Notes under the pieces: generated by a model | Databases searched by the model: none | What the model saw: only the letters and a program-made list of their open reading frames with translations | What the model was told of the DNA's origin: nothing | Position numbers and translations under genes: made by a program | Shown: in pieces, positions 10,092-22,767 of the stretch | How positions within the stretch are numbered: the stretch's first letter is position 1 | Layout: the number at the start of each line of letters is the position of its first letter | Source: Craspedostauros australis | Taxonomy: Eukaryota; Bacillariophyta; Bacillariophyceae; Mastogloiales; Achnanthaceae | Reading direction: 5' to 3' | Length of the DNA stretch: 64,000 nt | Assembly: GCA_026770025.1 (NCBI GenBank) | Contig: JAMXDE010000037.1 | Location: 248,001-312,000 of the forward strand

Positions 10092-13090
10092 GGCCTCTTC
10101 TGTCCATTGGGCGGGCAGCTGCTGTCCGATGATGCGCTTGTGGTCTGCCACAGCGGGCATCACACGGCATGCAACGTGCAACAATGGTTCGATTGCGTGT
10201 CCGCACGCCAGTCTGGACGCTTCGTGATCAACACACGAGGACTCGATCCACCCTGAGCATCTGCCCCCCTCTCCTGCGTGTGCATATATTTTATATACAT
10301 GCATCTGGGCATCAGTGGGCATACCTACACCATATTCATATCCAAGTTGCGTGTCAGCTACCTTCCTTCCTTCCTATCGCTACTGCACATATCACAAGGG
10401 AAGTATTTGATGACGATCCCAGTCACTCCATTTTGCTATCCTCCCCTCATCCTTCCAGTATCGACCCCATCGTCACGTCACCAATGACTGTAAACGTGCA
10501 CACGAACGTGAATGTGAGCACAGTCTGATGGGTTGTGGGCGACGGGCTTTGGCCCGTTCGTCCATTTTCCACTTGTGGAAGGTGCGTCGACAAAGAGTAT
10601 TCGAACCCGTATTCGTAGTCAACCGTGCCTGCCACACACCCAATCCAGCCTCAGTGTGCTTCAGCCTTTGGATGGAGGAGATGCGGCAACGACACAGTAC
10701 GTGTGTCACTGCTTCCCATTCCGTCGTCCACAAGTCCGTCCACGCACAGCTCAATCGCCATCACGTCCGGCTTACCTGTCAGATTCTCACCGTCCCGCAC
10801 ACCCATGGTAGCGTGACGCAAAAATCAAAAACAAAGTCGGCAAATAAAATACGAATCATAAGATCAGCACGTGAACGATTTACCAATGCATGCCGTAGAA
10901 TAGAATCGAATGGCACAGCACCGTTGAGGTCATCTTGAATGGAAAAGAAGCAAAAGGGGTTGAAGCTGTGAAGCAGTTGACAGGGGCAGCCAGACACCGC
11001 TGCGGTCACGGGATCAGCATCAACGACTGCATCACGGCTGCATCGACAGCTGGGGTGACGATGTTTGCTTCCAACGTCATGATGGTCATGAAGGAGTTAC
11101 GAAGGGCATCGGAAGATGAGCCTGCTTGCGCTGTGGGTCGGAAAGGATCCTCGCCGTCTTCGCCATGCCCGTGTGTACGAGCTTTGCTTCGTCCTCCCAT
11201 TGATCATCCAGAGGTGGCAGCAATCGAAGGTCTTTCGATCCTGCGGCTTTGCCCGCGTTTGCGCCAGTATCTATGCTTTCGCAGTCGATGCCCATGCCCG
11301 TTCATATATTATGTAAGAGTACGGAGTTCCTCATGTGCGCAGCCACGCACGGAGTGATGAGACTCTGATGAGACTCTCTTTTGCCACATGAACAGTCTGA
11401 CGTCTTGTGACTTCGTCATGCCAGACTTCGACGGGGACGTCGATGTCGGCATTGACACTTTCCTCCTCTCCTCTCTCTTGTCCTGTCCCTGCCGTTCAGT
11501 GAGTGTCGCTTGTGGCTCATTCCTTCATCCATCCATTCATTCATGTGCGTGAGTCGTTCATTCATCCTCATTCCTCTCATTTTGTGTTCGTGCGAGTCCA
11601 TATTCCTTCGCCACTTGCACGAGTATTGTGCACGTATCTGTACCACGCTGTGCATTGTACACCTACTCAGCTGCCCCTCTCTTCGTTGAATTGCGCGTCA
11701 TGTCATGTTCCACTCAACCCCACCACACCATGCACATCCACGAGAATGGAGAATGCATCTCCTCCTGTCATTGCAGATTCGTCGCTGCAGATTCGTCGTT
11801 GCTTTGTTCGTCCAGAGTTTCCGCGGAAGAGGAGATGTCACTTCGCGCTTGTTCCATTCCTCCTTTCTTCCCTTCGTTTGTGTGGCGAAAATTCGAAGAA
11901 CATCCTTGACCAGAGAGTGATCAGTCATGGCAAGTTGAGTCCTGCGAGGACGAACGACCTTGTTGCGGTGCTTGGAGAATTCTTCTGATGTATTATATAT
12001 TTGGTATATCTCAAAATTGGAAACAATACTACGATATACGATAATGGAGATATCATTATGAAAGCAAACAAGAAGTGACGCATTATCTATATTCGATACA
12101 TAGTACTACCGACGCGCGCCAAACGTCGATGACAACGAACAGAGCCACTCCACGAATGAGAACTTGGCCAATAAATCAATCTGAAGCGTTATTTAGACGT
12201 TAAATTCGAAACATGTCTGTCACCGGGCAATAGTCGATATTTCTGTTGGCGTCGCAGCTGCCAACGGACGTCTGAGTGGACAAAGAAGAATGTTGGTGAC
12301 AAACCCCCACGAAGACAAAATCGACCACTGGCCACCCGAACACGGTTTGACCGATGGGAACGAACGGCAACACGGCGAGTTCCTCGTCTCCTGGCCGAAG
12401 AGTCACGGTGGGAGACAAACACGGCACGGCCACGAGTGGAGGCCTCATGGCAGCGTGGTGGTGGCAGACAGAAAGAACAACGGAGATGGCAACCAGCGGG
12501 CAAGAAACCCAGCGCGCCCTCGCAAAACCCCGTTGTGGAAGACGGATCGCACGATGAGAATGCGGAGTGGCCAAGACTGAGGAGCTTCACCAACAGAGGC
12601 TGCGAACAGTGCATGCGAGGTGGATACGACAACAAGACAGAGTCCGACTCACAGGACGAAGAGGAAGAGGAAGACGAAGACCACAGCGGAGAAAGGAACC
12701 TCTGTCGTTGGCATCACAAAAGATAGAAGGACGGTGGAAGAAGAGTAGAGCAGAGCAAGAGATAGAGCCAGACTCGCACGAGCACCAAGATATACACAGT
12801 GGTGGCGTGTTTGCCTCTGACTGTCTTTGCGCGCGAAGTCGAGCCACCACCAGAGTGGACAACGCAGTAGAAGCAGCAGTGCCGGAACAAGAACACGAAC
12901 ACGAGGACAAGCACGAGTAAACCCGGGTGGCGCCATCGTGGTTGCGGAAGCGAGAACCTGCCGTCTGCGGAGGTGCAGCTGAAGCAGCTGAGGAGCCATC
13001 GAAGGCATAGCCCACATTGCGACATAGCAACAATCGACCCACAGCATAGCATAGCATAGGACAGCGAAGGAGAGAGAGAAAGCAAAGAAG
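10092..13090. other. 3 kb intergenic, no recognised gene
   Basis: Many overlapping open frames of 60-190 codons are present but none has a recognisable domain. The stretch includes an AT-rich section near 11985-12110 and purine-rich sequence before the next start. The last bases, GAGAGAGAAAGCAAAGAAG, look like a leader. Confidence 0.45.
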
Positions 13091-16000
13091 ATGGGCGTGA
13101 CATCGGAGAAGATCCAGGATCTGCAGGAGAAGGCAGCAGAGATCAACCTCATCCTCCTGCAACCAGATGTTGATCTGTGGAAGCTGCGCGAGCTGGCTCT
13201 CTCGGAGGGTGGTCTTGTCAATGGTGAGTTGTTGCGCAAGTCATTGAGTTTGGGCTCAAGCTTGGTATTGACCTTGGCGTTGATATTGGTATTGGTCTTG
13301 GCATGTGATATATTACACGATACAACAAGACATCATGTTCTATGATCACATGGGTTGGCCTTCGACTTACTCTCTGCTCTACTCTACTCTCCAGAGGGTG
13401 CAATAGACGGGATGGCATCAACCCGACTCCCACCAAGTTACGAGTCGTCACACCAGCTTCCGCGTGATGAACCTTCTATCTCCATCCCTATTCCTCCCAT
13501 TCACTTTCTCACACCAGGGACCTACCCACCTATCATACACATTATGCCAATCTCTCTTCCTCAATCTCCGAATCGTATAATATTGTGTTATTATGTATCA
13601 TTCCATATCATGCTTGCCTGCTTTAAACATTCGCAGACACGCTCCGCAGAAGGGCTTGGCCAAAGCTAGTTGGCTTGCACAAGTTCGGAGATTCAAGCAC
13701 CACCAAACCAACCTCCGATGATGACACCAACAACGAAGCATCCAACGAAGTTCCCGATAGAGAAGGAGGAAGCTTCTTCGCCAACTCGTCATCAGCATCA
13801 TCTTCGGTTTCCAACGCAGAATCCAACTTGCGCAAGCAGGCCGTCGATGTTGTGCCAAGGCCTGATCGGTAAGTCTCATCGCGGTCTGCACTGATGGAGC
13901 GGAGTGAAGAACAATGGAATGTAGTCAATGGAACGTAGTCAATGGAACGACATCGATGACTGCAATGACTGCAATGCACGGCACAGAGTTGTTGAACACG
14001 CCACGACACAAAGACATGACACAACGCAACACTCACTCACTCTGTCCCCCCACCGTCTCCTTTCAATGTTGCCTCCACTCCACTCTACTATAATACTATC
14101 TTCCACGAGCAGAACGACAAAGCCACACTCCCCCAACCTCCTCTGCGAATCGCTTGATGTGGAGCAGATCGACCGAGATGTTGCAAGATGCACGTGGCAT
14201 CTCCTCTCGGGAACGCAACGTTACCGACGTTTCCAGTATCGGAACAAGTCAAACAGCAAGAAGGTCGCCAACGTCCTCAAGCGCAAGCAGAAGCGTCTTG
14301 CCAACCTCATCAATGTCACCCTCGTCCAGTCCTACGAAGACTCCGCTAACGAAACACAAAGTGACAGCGATGATGACAACGATGATGACAGCAACAAAGA
14401 TCAAGACAACGACGACGATGACGATGTCCTCCGCTACTTCCAGGGATATCACGATGTCGCCAGCGTCTTCCTGTCAACCTTGGGAGGTGGCAGTCAGGCA
14501 ACCAGCTCATCCTCGCCCAGACACAGCCAGACCAGGGATCCCAACATGTCTCCGTCGGCATCCCTGCAGGACGCAGCAGCGCGACAGGGTCTAGACTTGC
14601 CAGCCCGCGTGCTCAAGCAGATTTCGTTCTCGCATTTCCGCGATGCCATGCGCAGCTCCTTCGGACATCTGCAGAACGCCCTGCGTCTCGTCCTCTTCCC
14701 TCTCCTGCAGAGGCTGGATCCCGAGGTGCACGACCATCTCTACGATTGCTCGATGGAACCCTTCTTCTGCCTCTCTTGGGTCCTCACCTGGTTCTCTCAC
14801 GACGTCCGTGACACGGAGCTCGTCAAGCGCCTCTTCGATGCATTCGTCGTCTCGCATCCGCTGCTGCCGCTCTACGTTGCCATCGCCATGATGCTGCATC
14901 CCTTCAACCGACAATGGATCCTCTCCACCGATTGCGACTTCGCGTCATTGCACCACGTCCTCGCCAGCTTGCCGCGCAACTCAAGCGCCGTGGGTTGGAA
15001 GATGCGCCTCGGTCCGGATGGCTTCGAAGGCTACGTCTCCGACAACGAAGATGAAGACCAGGACAATGAACGGTTCGGTCACAGCCGCAGCTTCGATGGT
15101 GACACATCCACCGGCAGAACCGCAAGCACGGACCTCGAGTTCTCCATGACGTCGTCCACGGCCGACAGCAACACCTATTCCGGTGTCAGCGCGGGTTCCG
15201 TGGGAACAGGAGACAACGGCAACTCCGACGAGAGCTTCGATTGTGGAAACGATGACCACACCCTTGGCGACATGTCGCGTTCCATCGGACCCATCGGCTG
15301 CTTCTCCGACCCCAACTCGGAGAGAGTGCCGTTCCAGCACCTCATCGACCTGGCCTTGGTCTACATGAAGCGGTACCCACCCTCCAGCCTCACCAAGCTG
15401 GCAGACAGGTACTACTCCATCTCATCGCCGTCGAATGATCCTGCTGATGCCATGATGTTCCCGCCTCCATCGCTGGACATGGTGCCATCGACGACCATGC
15501 TCAATGCTGCCCCCAAATGGGCCATCGCAACGTCCGCCAAGGCCGACTGGGTCCTCAAGCAGCGCGCAAGAGCAAAGCTCGGCAAGAAGGCCATGTCCCG
15601 CAAGGATAAACGACGCCAGCGACGAGCACAGGCGCAAGCGGAAGCCAAGGCCGAGAGCATGATGCACAGCGACAACGTCAGTGTCTACAGCGCCACCAGC
15701 GGGTACGGCACCTTCGTGGGCGATTCGCGCAGCGAATATGACGATGGCAACTCGACGGTCGTGACGCGTCTCATCGACGACGATTACATGAAGAAGTACA
15801 CGAGCTCACGTGCGGTCGTGGCATCCGGAAACGGAGGTCCCGGAGAAGATGAAGAACGACGTCTGCGTCGACGCAAGAACCGAATATGGATGAACGTCGC
15901 GGTCGTGGGAGTTGTCGCCATCTCCGTGGTTGCCATGATTCAGGTCTATCGCATGTCGGGCTCTGACGGCGGACTCTTCGGCAGTGCGTCGACATCGTCA

Positions 16001-16951
16001 AGCCAATCGTCTTCCTCGAGTTCAGCCGCAGGAAATGGCAGCGATGGCAGCAACCTCAAGAAGAGGTCCGTCAGCGGCATGGCCTCCGCCTTTCTCGCTG
16101 GTTCTCCGGCTCCTTCGGCGAACCCCAGCAGATGGAACAAGGACAGCGTAGGAGCTGACGAGGCCTCCATCCTCGCGACAGCAGGTGGATCAATATGGGC
16201 CTTGTCTTCCTCTGTCTTTGCCCTCTTCTTCTCAAGCACTGAGCAAACCGAGACGACGGCAAAACTGCAAAATGACGCAAGAGATCGGTCACCGCAGGCT
16301 GCGCACGCAGGTTTCATGTTCACCAAGCAATCTGCGCAGTCAGGTTCGGGGTCGTGCACCCCGGGAGATCGCTCAGGAAGAAGACTGCTCCGAACAAACG
16401 ACGTCATATGCGCCAACGAAGCCGGCGATGACACAATCGGACCTTCTGCCATGCCGACATCGCACATCGATTACGACCACTCCTACGAGGTGTCCGCCAT
16501 CAAGCAGTCCATCGAAGACATGATGTCCACCACGAGCCATCTTGACACGAATATGGCAGCAGCGATCGCCGATGCGCAGAAATTGAGCGGCGCGAGCACA
16601 CGAGTCTCAACATCTGGTTACTCCTTGGAGGAAATCCAGAGGATGCTTTCAAGCGCTGTGGATCCATTGTTGGAGACCGAGACGCCAGGCCACAATCCTT
16701 CGCATGCGTCAGCTACAACGGCCACGCCAAAGGTGGCAGAGAAGACCTGGGCACACAACACATCGCAGTCGCTCCATGGACAAGGTCTCCACACTGAGCA
16801 GCCAAGACTTTCAACTCAGAATGCTTCGCATTTCATCGCGAGAACGACGACGCTCGGGATTCGAGCAGCACGCGTTGCGCTTCGGGGATCCATGGACACC
16901 TTCCGTGCTGGCCTGGACAAGGCCTTGCCAACCAGCCATGCGGCATGGTAA
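13091..16951 (+). CDS. TBC-domain Rab GTPase-activating protein, TBC1D20-like, C-terminal membrane anchor
   Basis: Three exons are read: 13091-13223, 13637-13868 and 14113-16951 (GT-AG introns of 413 and 244 bases), giving about 1,067 residues. Exon 2 opens with LRRRAWPKLVGL, the usual TBC start. Exon 3 carries the arginine-finger motif IDRDVAR, an Asp-rich insert, then the glutamine-finger motif YFQGYHD. Next come MEPFFCLSWVLTWFSHD and IAMMLHPFNR, strongly like TBC1D20. A Lys/Arg-rich segment (RKDKRRQRRAQ) and one membrane helix, WMNVAVVGVVAISVVAMIQV, follow. In animals TBC1D20 is an ER-anchored GAP for Rab1; the same role is likely here. It is more than twice the animal length owing to acidic and Ser-rich inserts and a long tail after the helix. 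The exon 3 acceptor is a NAGNAG site (exon at 14110 or 14113). Confidence 0.9.
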
Positions 16952-18562
16952 ACAAATCGCCATCGCTGCTCCTTGCCTTCTGCTTGTTGTGCTTTCTGTT
17001 TTGTTGCCTAATCCGCGCCCATGAGCACATCGAGGTGTGTCGGGCGCCGTGTCCTGTCATCTACCACTCTCTGTATCATGCTCACATGCATGCACGAGTT
17101 ACATGGCAAGAAGGCGCAACAGAAAGCACAGCAAGACTGCAGGTGGCAATGACACTGTCCAACCGACAGGTACAGCTACGCACTGACGTGCACCATTTTC
17201 ATCTCCATACTCACTATCCATTACTCTACCAAAGTATTGTACTCGTATACTGATGCTGTGACCATCCGCATTCACCCCAACGCACACACACACATCCACA
17301 GACAGCCCTGCCCCATCCATCGCCATCAAATGCACCAAGAACAAGCAGACACACGCTGAAGTCATCACGCTATAGCCCCGTTCCGGCGGGCTGCCAGGCT
17401 CATCCCATGTTTCATTGAAGGAGCTGCAAAGAAAGAAGAGCACGAGACTAAATGTCCAACAACAATCAACTGAAAACAACGAAGGCATGAGGCAGACGCG
17501 GCGAGAGTCTCTGATACGCACTATCATACTGTACGCCGTCGCGTCACGCTGCCTTTCCTTTTCAGACGTTGAAGTCCCGGTGCTGGAGAGATTGGTTCCC
17601 CAAGCAACCCTTTTCGCAGCTCCCACAACATGCAGCAACATGGAGAGATGATCGCTATCACCAGCGTGCAATACGCCGTTTGGTTTTTGAAGCTTGGATG
17701 GAATGCGAGTCAGACCAAGTCTGAAGCAGAGTCAACACCCGTGGAACATGTGTCAGCCTCCTCGTATATAAGTCAGTAAATCAGAGTTAACACTACATGG
17801 AGTACGCGCACAAGTCTCGTGCTACTACCGGTAGTCGGGACGTCCATGATACAAGAGTAACCAGCCACCGCATGAATGCAACTCTCCAGCATGTTTCTGT
17901 GCTGTGGGTTCTAGACAGTCATGTATGATCGTGAATGAAGATTCGCGCAGCGTGTCAGATCGTGTTCGGGATACGCAGCGCCTTTTTTGGCCGCACGGTT
18001 CGAGGTCTGGCGTGCGAAAGATGGAACCTCGCAGGACTATTTTGAGTCTTGCGAAAGAACAAATCCTCTTCGGACTTGGTGGGAGGCAGCATTGCTTTTG
18101 GTGGCACCGTGGACGACAGCTCGATCAGGGCAAGATGATCGCGTATCTCTCAGCTGTCCACAACCATCGTAGCCATCGTTGACCTCCTCCATTGATTCCC
18201 ATTGACGATCATTGATGATCATTGTCTCCCACTCGTGTACTGATAGCCATCGACGACCATCCACAGCCATTCAAAGCCATTCACAGCCATTCAAAGCCAT
18301 TCGCAAGAAGGCTGGTGGATACAGCTATCATACCACTCTGTGCTTCTGATAGCACAAACAGACAGGAAGAGAGAGCATCAAGAGGCACGCAGGATCGTTG
18401 GCAATCAGCGAAGCGTTTTGGAGCAAGTCCAGACGAGCAAGAAAGTGAAAGAAGGTGTAAGAAAGAGCAAGAAAGAGCAAACAACCAAGAAGGGACGAAC
18501 AAGAATTCTGGAAATAGAGAAATAGAGAGAGAAATAAGGAGAGAGAGACAAGCACAGCATCA
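16952..18562. other. Intergenic with a 20-bp doublet repeat
   Basis: No gene is supported. 18262-18302 holds two copies of ACAGCCATTCAAAGCCATTC in a longer CCAT-rich stretch. The 150 bases before 18563 are purine-rich (many AGAGAG and AAGAAAGAG), probably the leader of the transporter gene. Confidence 0.5.
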
Positions 18563-20845
18563 ATGCCGGCATTCAGCGCGCGATACCGACCCACGGCAAC
18601 GGGATCATTTGATTCGGACAATGACAATGAGGAGGTCATCAATGTCAACAGCCACACGAAACGAGTTGCCAAGCTGCGATCCACCAATCGTGGAGGCTCA
18701 GTTCGTGTGATTGGTGGCAGCAGCACCAACGTCCATGGTTCTGATGAAACTACTACTACGAGTACAGCGAGTGGTGCAGATGCTGGTGCAGATGCTGATA
18801 GTGATGCAGATACAGATGTAGATGCACCTACAGATGCAGATGTAGATGCAACCGTTATCAGACCCAAACCAGGATCTACTAATAAGGATTCAACGCGGAC
18901 TCAGCCATCCTCCAGCTTCTCCAACTACAAAGACTCATCTCTTGACGCTGAACACAACGACCAATATGACAATCAATATGACAATCAATATGACAACCAA
19001 TACAACAACCAATACGATAAGACCAATGCCTATCACTATGATAAGGGACAGAGAATGGATGGCGACTACGCATATGACGATGGCGACGTCGATGGCCATG
19101 ATGATGAGCAGGACATCCTCCTCCTCTCCGACACCATGAATCAGATGGCGACGGGCGTCATCTACCCGCTCGAGGTGGACACAGATGACTTCGAGTTCGG
19201 CCGTCCCCTCGTGGAGCATGGCAGCAGGGATCATCTGGACGAGTACAGGCTGCGACACACGAAGCCGCAACCCGTCTTCCATCGATGGGTGCAGCTCCTG
19301 TACCTCTCCCTCCTCGCCCTGCTGTCTGACTGGATATGCTTCTCCACGGCGGCCAACCCAGAGGCATTGGAGAATGCTTACCTTGTAGCGCCCGCCGATG
19401 ACGTCGATGCTGCATCCACCACCGCATCGTCCACCATATCCTCAGCACGGCTCATCGACATCTTCCTCTTCACCAACGTGGCCTCGTGCTTCATGGTCAC
19501 CGACGTCGTCGCCAGGTTCGGCCTTCAGAGGTGCGTGCAGATGGCCAGCATCGTCATGATGATCGGTTGCTTCTGCAGAAGCGGCGGCGTCGTGGTGACC
19601 GTCACAACTATCCGCGACCTCTTTGCGCAATCGTCGGATTCGGGACGGTTGCTCCAGTCGTCCCAGTGGCAGAGGACCATGTCGTTGCGCAGCGGCTATG
19701 CGAATCAGCCGGTGGAGGAGGACCAACCCCAGTCAGAATTCCATGATCTCGATGCTGACCAGTCCGTCCAGCTCGTCTCGCCGCACTGGCTCATCTTCGG
19801 AACGGTCCTGGTGGGAGCGGCGCAGCCATTCTTCCAGTGCACGCCGCCGCTCCTCTCGGCGCAGTGGTTCGCACCAAACGAACGCGCCACGTCCACGGCG
19901 ATCGCCCTCAACTTCAACCAGATCGGGATCGCGGTCGCCTTCCTCGTCGGCGGGCCCATGGCCACTTCGGTCGTGGGCATACAGCGATACTTCACTTTGA
20001 TCACGGTCTGCTGCGTCATCGTCACCGTCGGAACGCTCTGCCAGTTCCAGAACCTGCCATCCATCCCGCCTTCCCAATCGGAATGGGAAAAACGCGTGCG
20101 CGCGCACTCGGAACCTCCCTTCGTCAAGTCCGTGCACCAGTTCTTCTGCAAGACGCCAGGATTCGTGCGTCCCCTCGCGGCCTTCGTCTGCAGCATCGCC
20201 ATCACCAACATCGTCGGGGCCTTCATCGATGACATCATGAAGCGCGGCGGCGTCACCAAGAGATCGCACGTCGCTACAGCCGGTGCCGCGTTTGAGATCG
20301 CCATCGTCCTCGGCGGCATCCTCCTGGGTGGATACGTCGACCGCACCAAGGCATACAAGCGCGTCACTCTCTGGTGCTTGGCCATCACCGTCCTCTGCTG
20401 CATACCGCTGGGATGGACCCATCACAAGTGGGGGCAGGAGCCCGTGGTGCTCATCCTCAGCCTCCTCTTTCTGGGATTCTTCGCCGGTCCCATCCAGCCC
20501 ATCAACGCGGAGCTCGCCGTGGACGTCACGTTCCCCGGCGACGAAACCGCGGTGGAGAGCGTGCAGCAGATCGGCGGCAACCTCATGAGCGCCGTGCTCG
20601 TGCCCTTCGCCGAGCGGCTGTCCAAATCGGACATTCAGCTCTTCCCAAGATCCGAGCTCCTCGGATCCGATATTCATGGGGATGCCATCCTCCTCGTCGC
20701 GCTGGCCCTGGGAACGATTTTGTTCTTTTCCGGTTTCCACGCGCCTCTGCGACGGACGATGGCGGATGGGGCCGCCGAGAATGAAAGGAGGGGCCGGTTG
20801 GGGAGCAACTCATCAGAAAGCAGTTGCGTCAGTTTGATTGGGTGA
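18563..20845 (+). CDS. Major facilitator transporter, SLC49/FLVCR-like
   Basis: A single 760-residue exon begins at ATG 18563. Residues 1 to about 240 are a cytosolic-type, Asp/Ser/Thr-rich low-complexity region containing AD/TD repeats and an NQYD repeat (about 135-151). About twelve membrane segments follow, from PVFHRWVQLLYLSLLALLSD. Family-like stretches are FGLQRCVQMASIVMMIGCF, GAAQPFFQCTPPLLSAQWF and ALNFNQIGIAVAFLVGGPM, which match the SLC49 group. Animal members move heme, choline or similar small solutes, so the substrate here cannot be fixed. Long acidic N-terminal tails are not usual in the family. The C-terminus is a short Arg/Ser-rich tail. Confidence 0.82.
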   Translation: MPAFSARYRPTATGSFDSDNDNEEVINVNSHTKRVAKLRSTNRGGSVRVIGGSSTNVHGSDETTTTSTASGADAGADADSDADTDVDAPTDADVDATVIRPKPGSTNKDSTRTQPSSSFSNYKDSSLDAEHNDQYDNQYDNQYDNQYNNQYDKTNAYHYDKGQRMDGDYAYDDGDVDGHDDEQDILLLSDTMNQMATGVIYPLEVDTDDFEFGRPLVEHGSRDHLDEYRLRHTKPQPVFHRWVQLLYLSLLALLSDWICFSTAANPEALENAYLVAPADDVDAASTTASSTISSARLIDIFLFTNVASCFMVTDVVARFGLQRCVQMASIVMMIGCFCRSGGVVVTVTTIRDLFAQSSDSGRLLQSSQWQRTMSLRSGYANQPVEEDQPQSEFHDLDADQSVQLVSPHWLIFGTVLVGAAQPFFQCTPPLLSAQWFAPNERATSTAIALNFNQIGIAVAFLVGGPMATSVVGIQRYFTLITVCCVIVTVGTLCQFQNLPSIPPSQSEWEKRVRAHSEPPFVKSVHQFFCKTPGFVRPLAAFVCSIAITNIVGAFIDDIMKRGGVTKRSHVATAGAAFEIAIVLGGILLGGYVDRTKAYKRVTLWCLAITVLCCIPLGWTHHKWGQEPVVLILSLLFLGFFAGPIQPINAELAVDVTFPGDETAVESVQQIGGNLMSAVLVPFAERLSKSDIQLFPRSELLGSDIHGDAILLVALALGTILFFSGFHAPLRRTMADGAAENERRGRLGSNSSESSCVSLIG

Positions 20846-22767
20846 AGTGGTGCATAGTACAAAGTGTAAAGCGGACACTGTGATTGTGTCTATGCTGCTC
20901 GAGCGACGTGGAATGAAATGGAGTGGAGTGCCGACACTGTTTCTGCTGTCTCCAATGGCGACGAATAGTGTCGCGTTCCTTGCAATGTCGGTGTCAATGC
21001 AGCCATTGTATAGCACAGCATAACGTAGAGTAGAGCAGTGTCGTCCTCGTATTATCATCATGGAAAATACCATGCCCTACTGATATTCTACATAGTATGT
21101 GAGCTTGAATGTTGCAACGCTTCGTTCCAAAATGAGAGATGCGCTCTTTATCGATTTGTGTAGTTTGAATCGAAGGAGTCGACTGTCGGGCACACTGCTT
21201 CGCTTCTTGGTGATCTCCCACCAACGCAAGAAGTCACCACAGTACGAGTACTATACGTGCCCCTCCATCACTTTCAGCCACGTATGCGCACAGGCTGTGT
21301 CTTTCCTTGTTTGCTACTGCCATTAGTGCACGCGAAGTATCCTATCATACTCTTTGGAACCGTCACATTTACAAAGGTCCGTGATTGTTGGTTGGCTTTT
21401 GCAGCGGCATGATGCGCTTATTGCTTGTAAGTTGCATGTGGAGGGATGCGGTTGGACACACTTTGCGCATGTTCAAGGAGCTGTGCGGAGCGTGTTCTGT
21501 GCAAAACAACCACCGCTGTGTGATGACGATCACACCCCATTCACAAGCGGCGGATGCGCATCCAATCTGCAATGTGCAGTGTTTTTCCACATGTGCATAA
21601 GCTGACAACATGGACGGAACAAGCCTACGACGACACAAGGAGCAGAAGCGGATGGCCGCGCCCTTGCGCATCTCTTCGAGCCATCACTCGGCCGGTCCCA
21701 CGATCATGTCGTTGACGAAACCTGAATCAGGCTTGCGCTGAACGTGAAACGAGGCACATGCTGCATCAGCGCCGACGGAGGCGGTGAGAGAAGAGAGGTG
21801 AAGTCCGGACGATATTGTGTATAGTATGGCCCATGGGACATAGGGCACGGATCTATATCAAAGAAGAGCCGCACTGTGATGGAGGAACGCGCAAACCGAG
21901 AACGAAAACGGTGTTGACACCTTCGATGTCGGATCATTGCGGCGGATGCGGCCAAAATGTGACGAGCGTGGGGAGAATGAGGATTCCACCTGTCCTGGGC
22001 AATCACGACTGGACGCGATCGCCACAACAACAGTCACGGAGGAGAAATGGCGACGTTCGGTCGGACTAGTCAATTATCGGATGTCATTGAAGGGAGCCGA
22101 ATTCGCCAACAATTCCACACGAAACAACGGAGAAGAACCAGCGAAAGACGACTGCGAGGAAACCCAGCCGAGGTGCACGCAACGGTCATGTCGCGCACCA
22201 CAATATCTCGGTGCGCGCCAACAAAATGCAAATTTTCGTCGATCCAACTGACGGTGTCCCTGGTCAGTGGCGATGATAGCTGATCAGGCGTGCGGATGCA
22301 AGGTATGAGCGATCCTAGCGTCTGAATATGATCATTGGCATCACCAAGTTGCATGCACACTTGGCCGTGACTTTCTCACCGCATTCTGATGGACGCAACG
22401 GTCAATCCGGTTTGTCGCCTCATGGTGCTCTCCCTCCTCTATCCAAGTTGCTCGAGGTTGTGACCACGGTTGGAGCAACAGCAGTATCCATCGCTTTGCT
22501 GTGACAATTCTCATCAATGCACTGGAGGTTTCCGCAAGGACGACGTGAAGTCCACACAAAATTCACTCACCGAAGGCCGAGTTCCTCCAACGTAATACAC
22601 AGCAACACACAGCAACACACAGCAGCACATCGCAACGCCCTCTGTTCGCACAGAGTTGACAACGACAACCTACAAACCGAAGCCACAGTCGCCATCGCAA
22701 TCACAACCCCACAAAACAAGCACATCTCATCCCAAGCACCGAGTGTTGCCATCACCTGTCTATCACC
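20846..22767. other. 1.9 kb intergenic, no recognised gene
   Basis: Open frames up to about 108 codons have no recognisable domain. One TACGAGTA palindrome lies at 21243-21250. The last 170 bases are rich in CACA, ACAGCAACA and CAACAAC motifs and end in TATCACC before the ATG, a likely leader of the secreted-protein gene. Confidence 0.45.

Noticed and set aside
8982-10322. A 446-codon minus-strand frame over the methyltransferase
   Set aside because: It mirrors the GC-rich coding strand and carries no motif, whereas the plus strand has two complete SAM-binding domains.
10590-10625. TTCGAACCC resembling a tRNA B box
   Set aside because: No matching A box, anticodon arm or paired acceptor stem can be folded around it.
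13860-13891. Weak likeness between this splice-site region and the transposon 1 inverted repeat
   Set aside because: Only short blocks agree and the sequence is explained by the exon 2 donor of the TBC gene.
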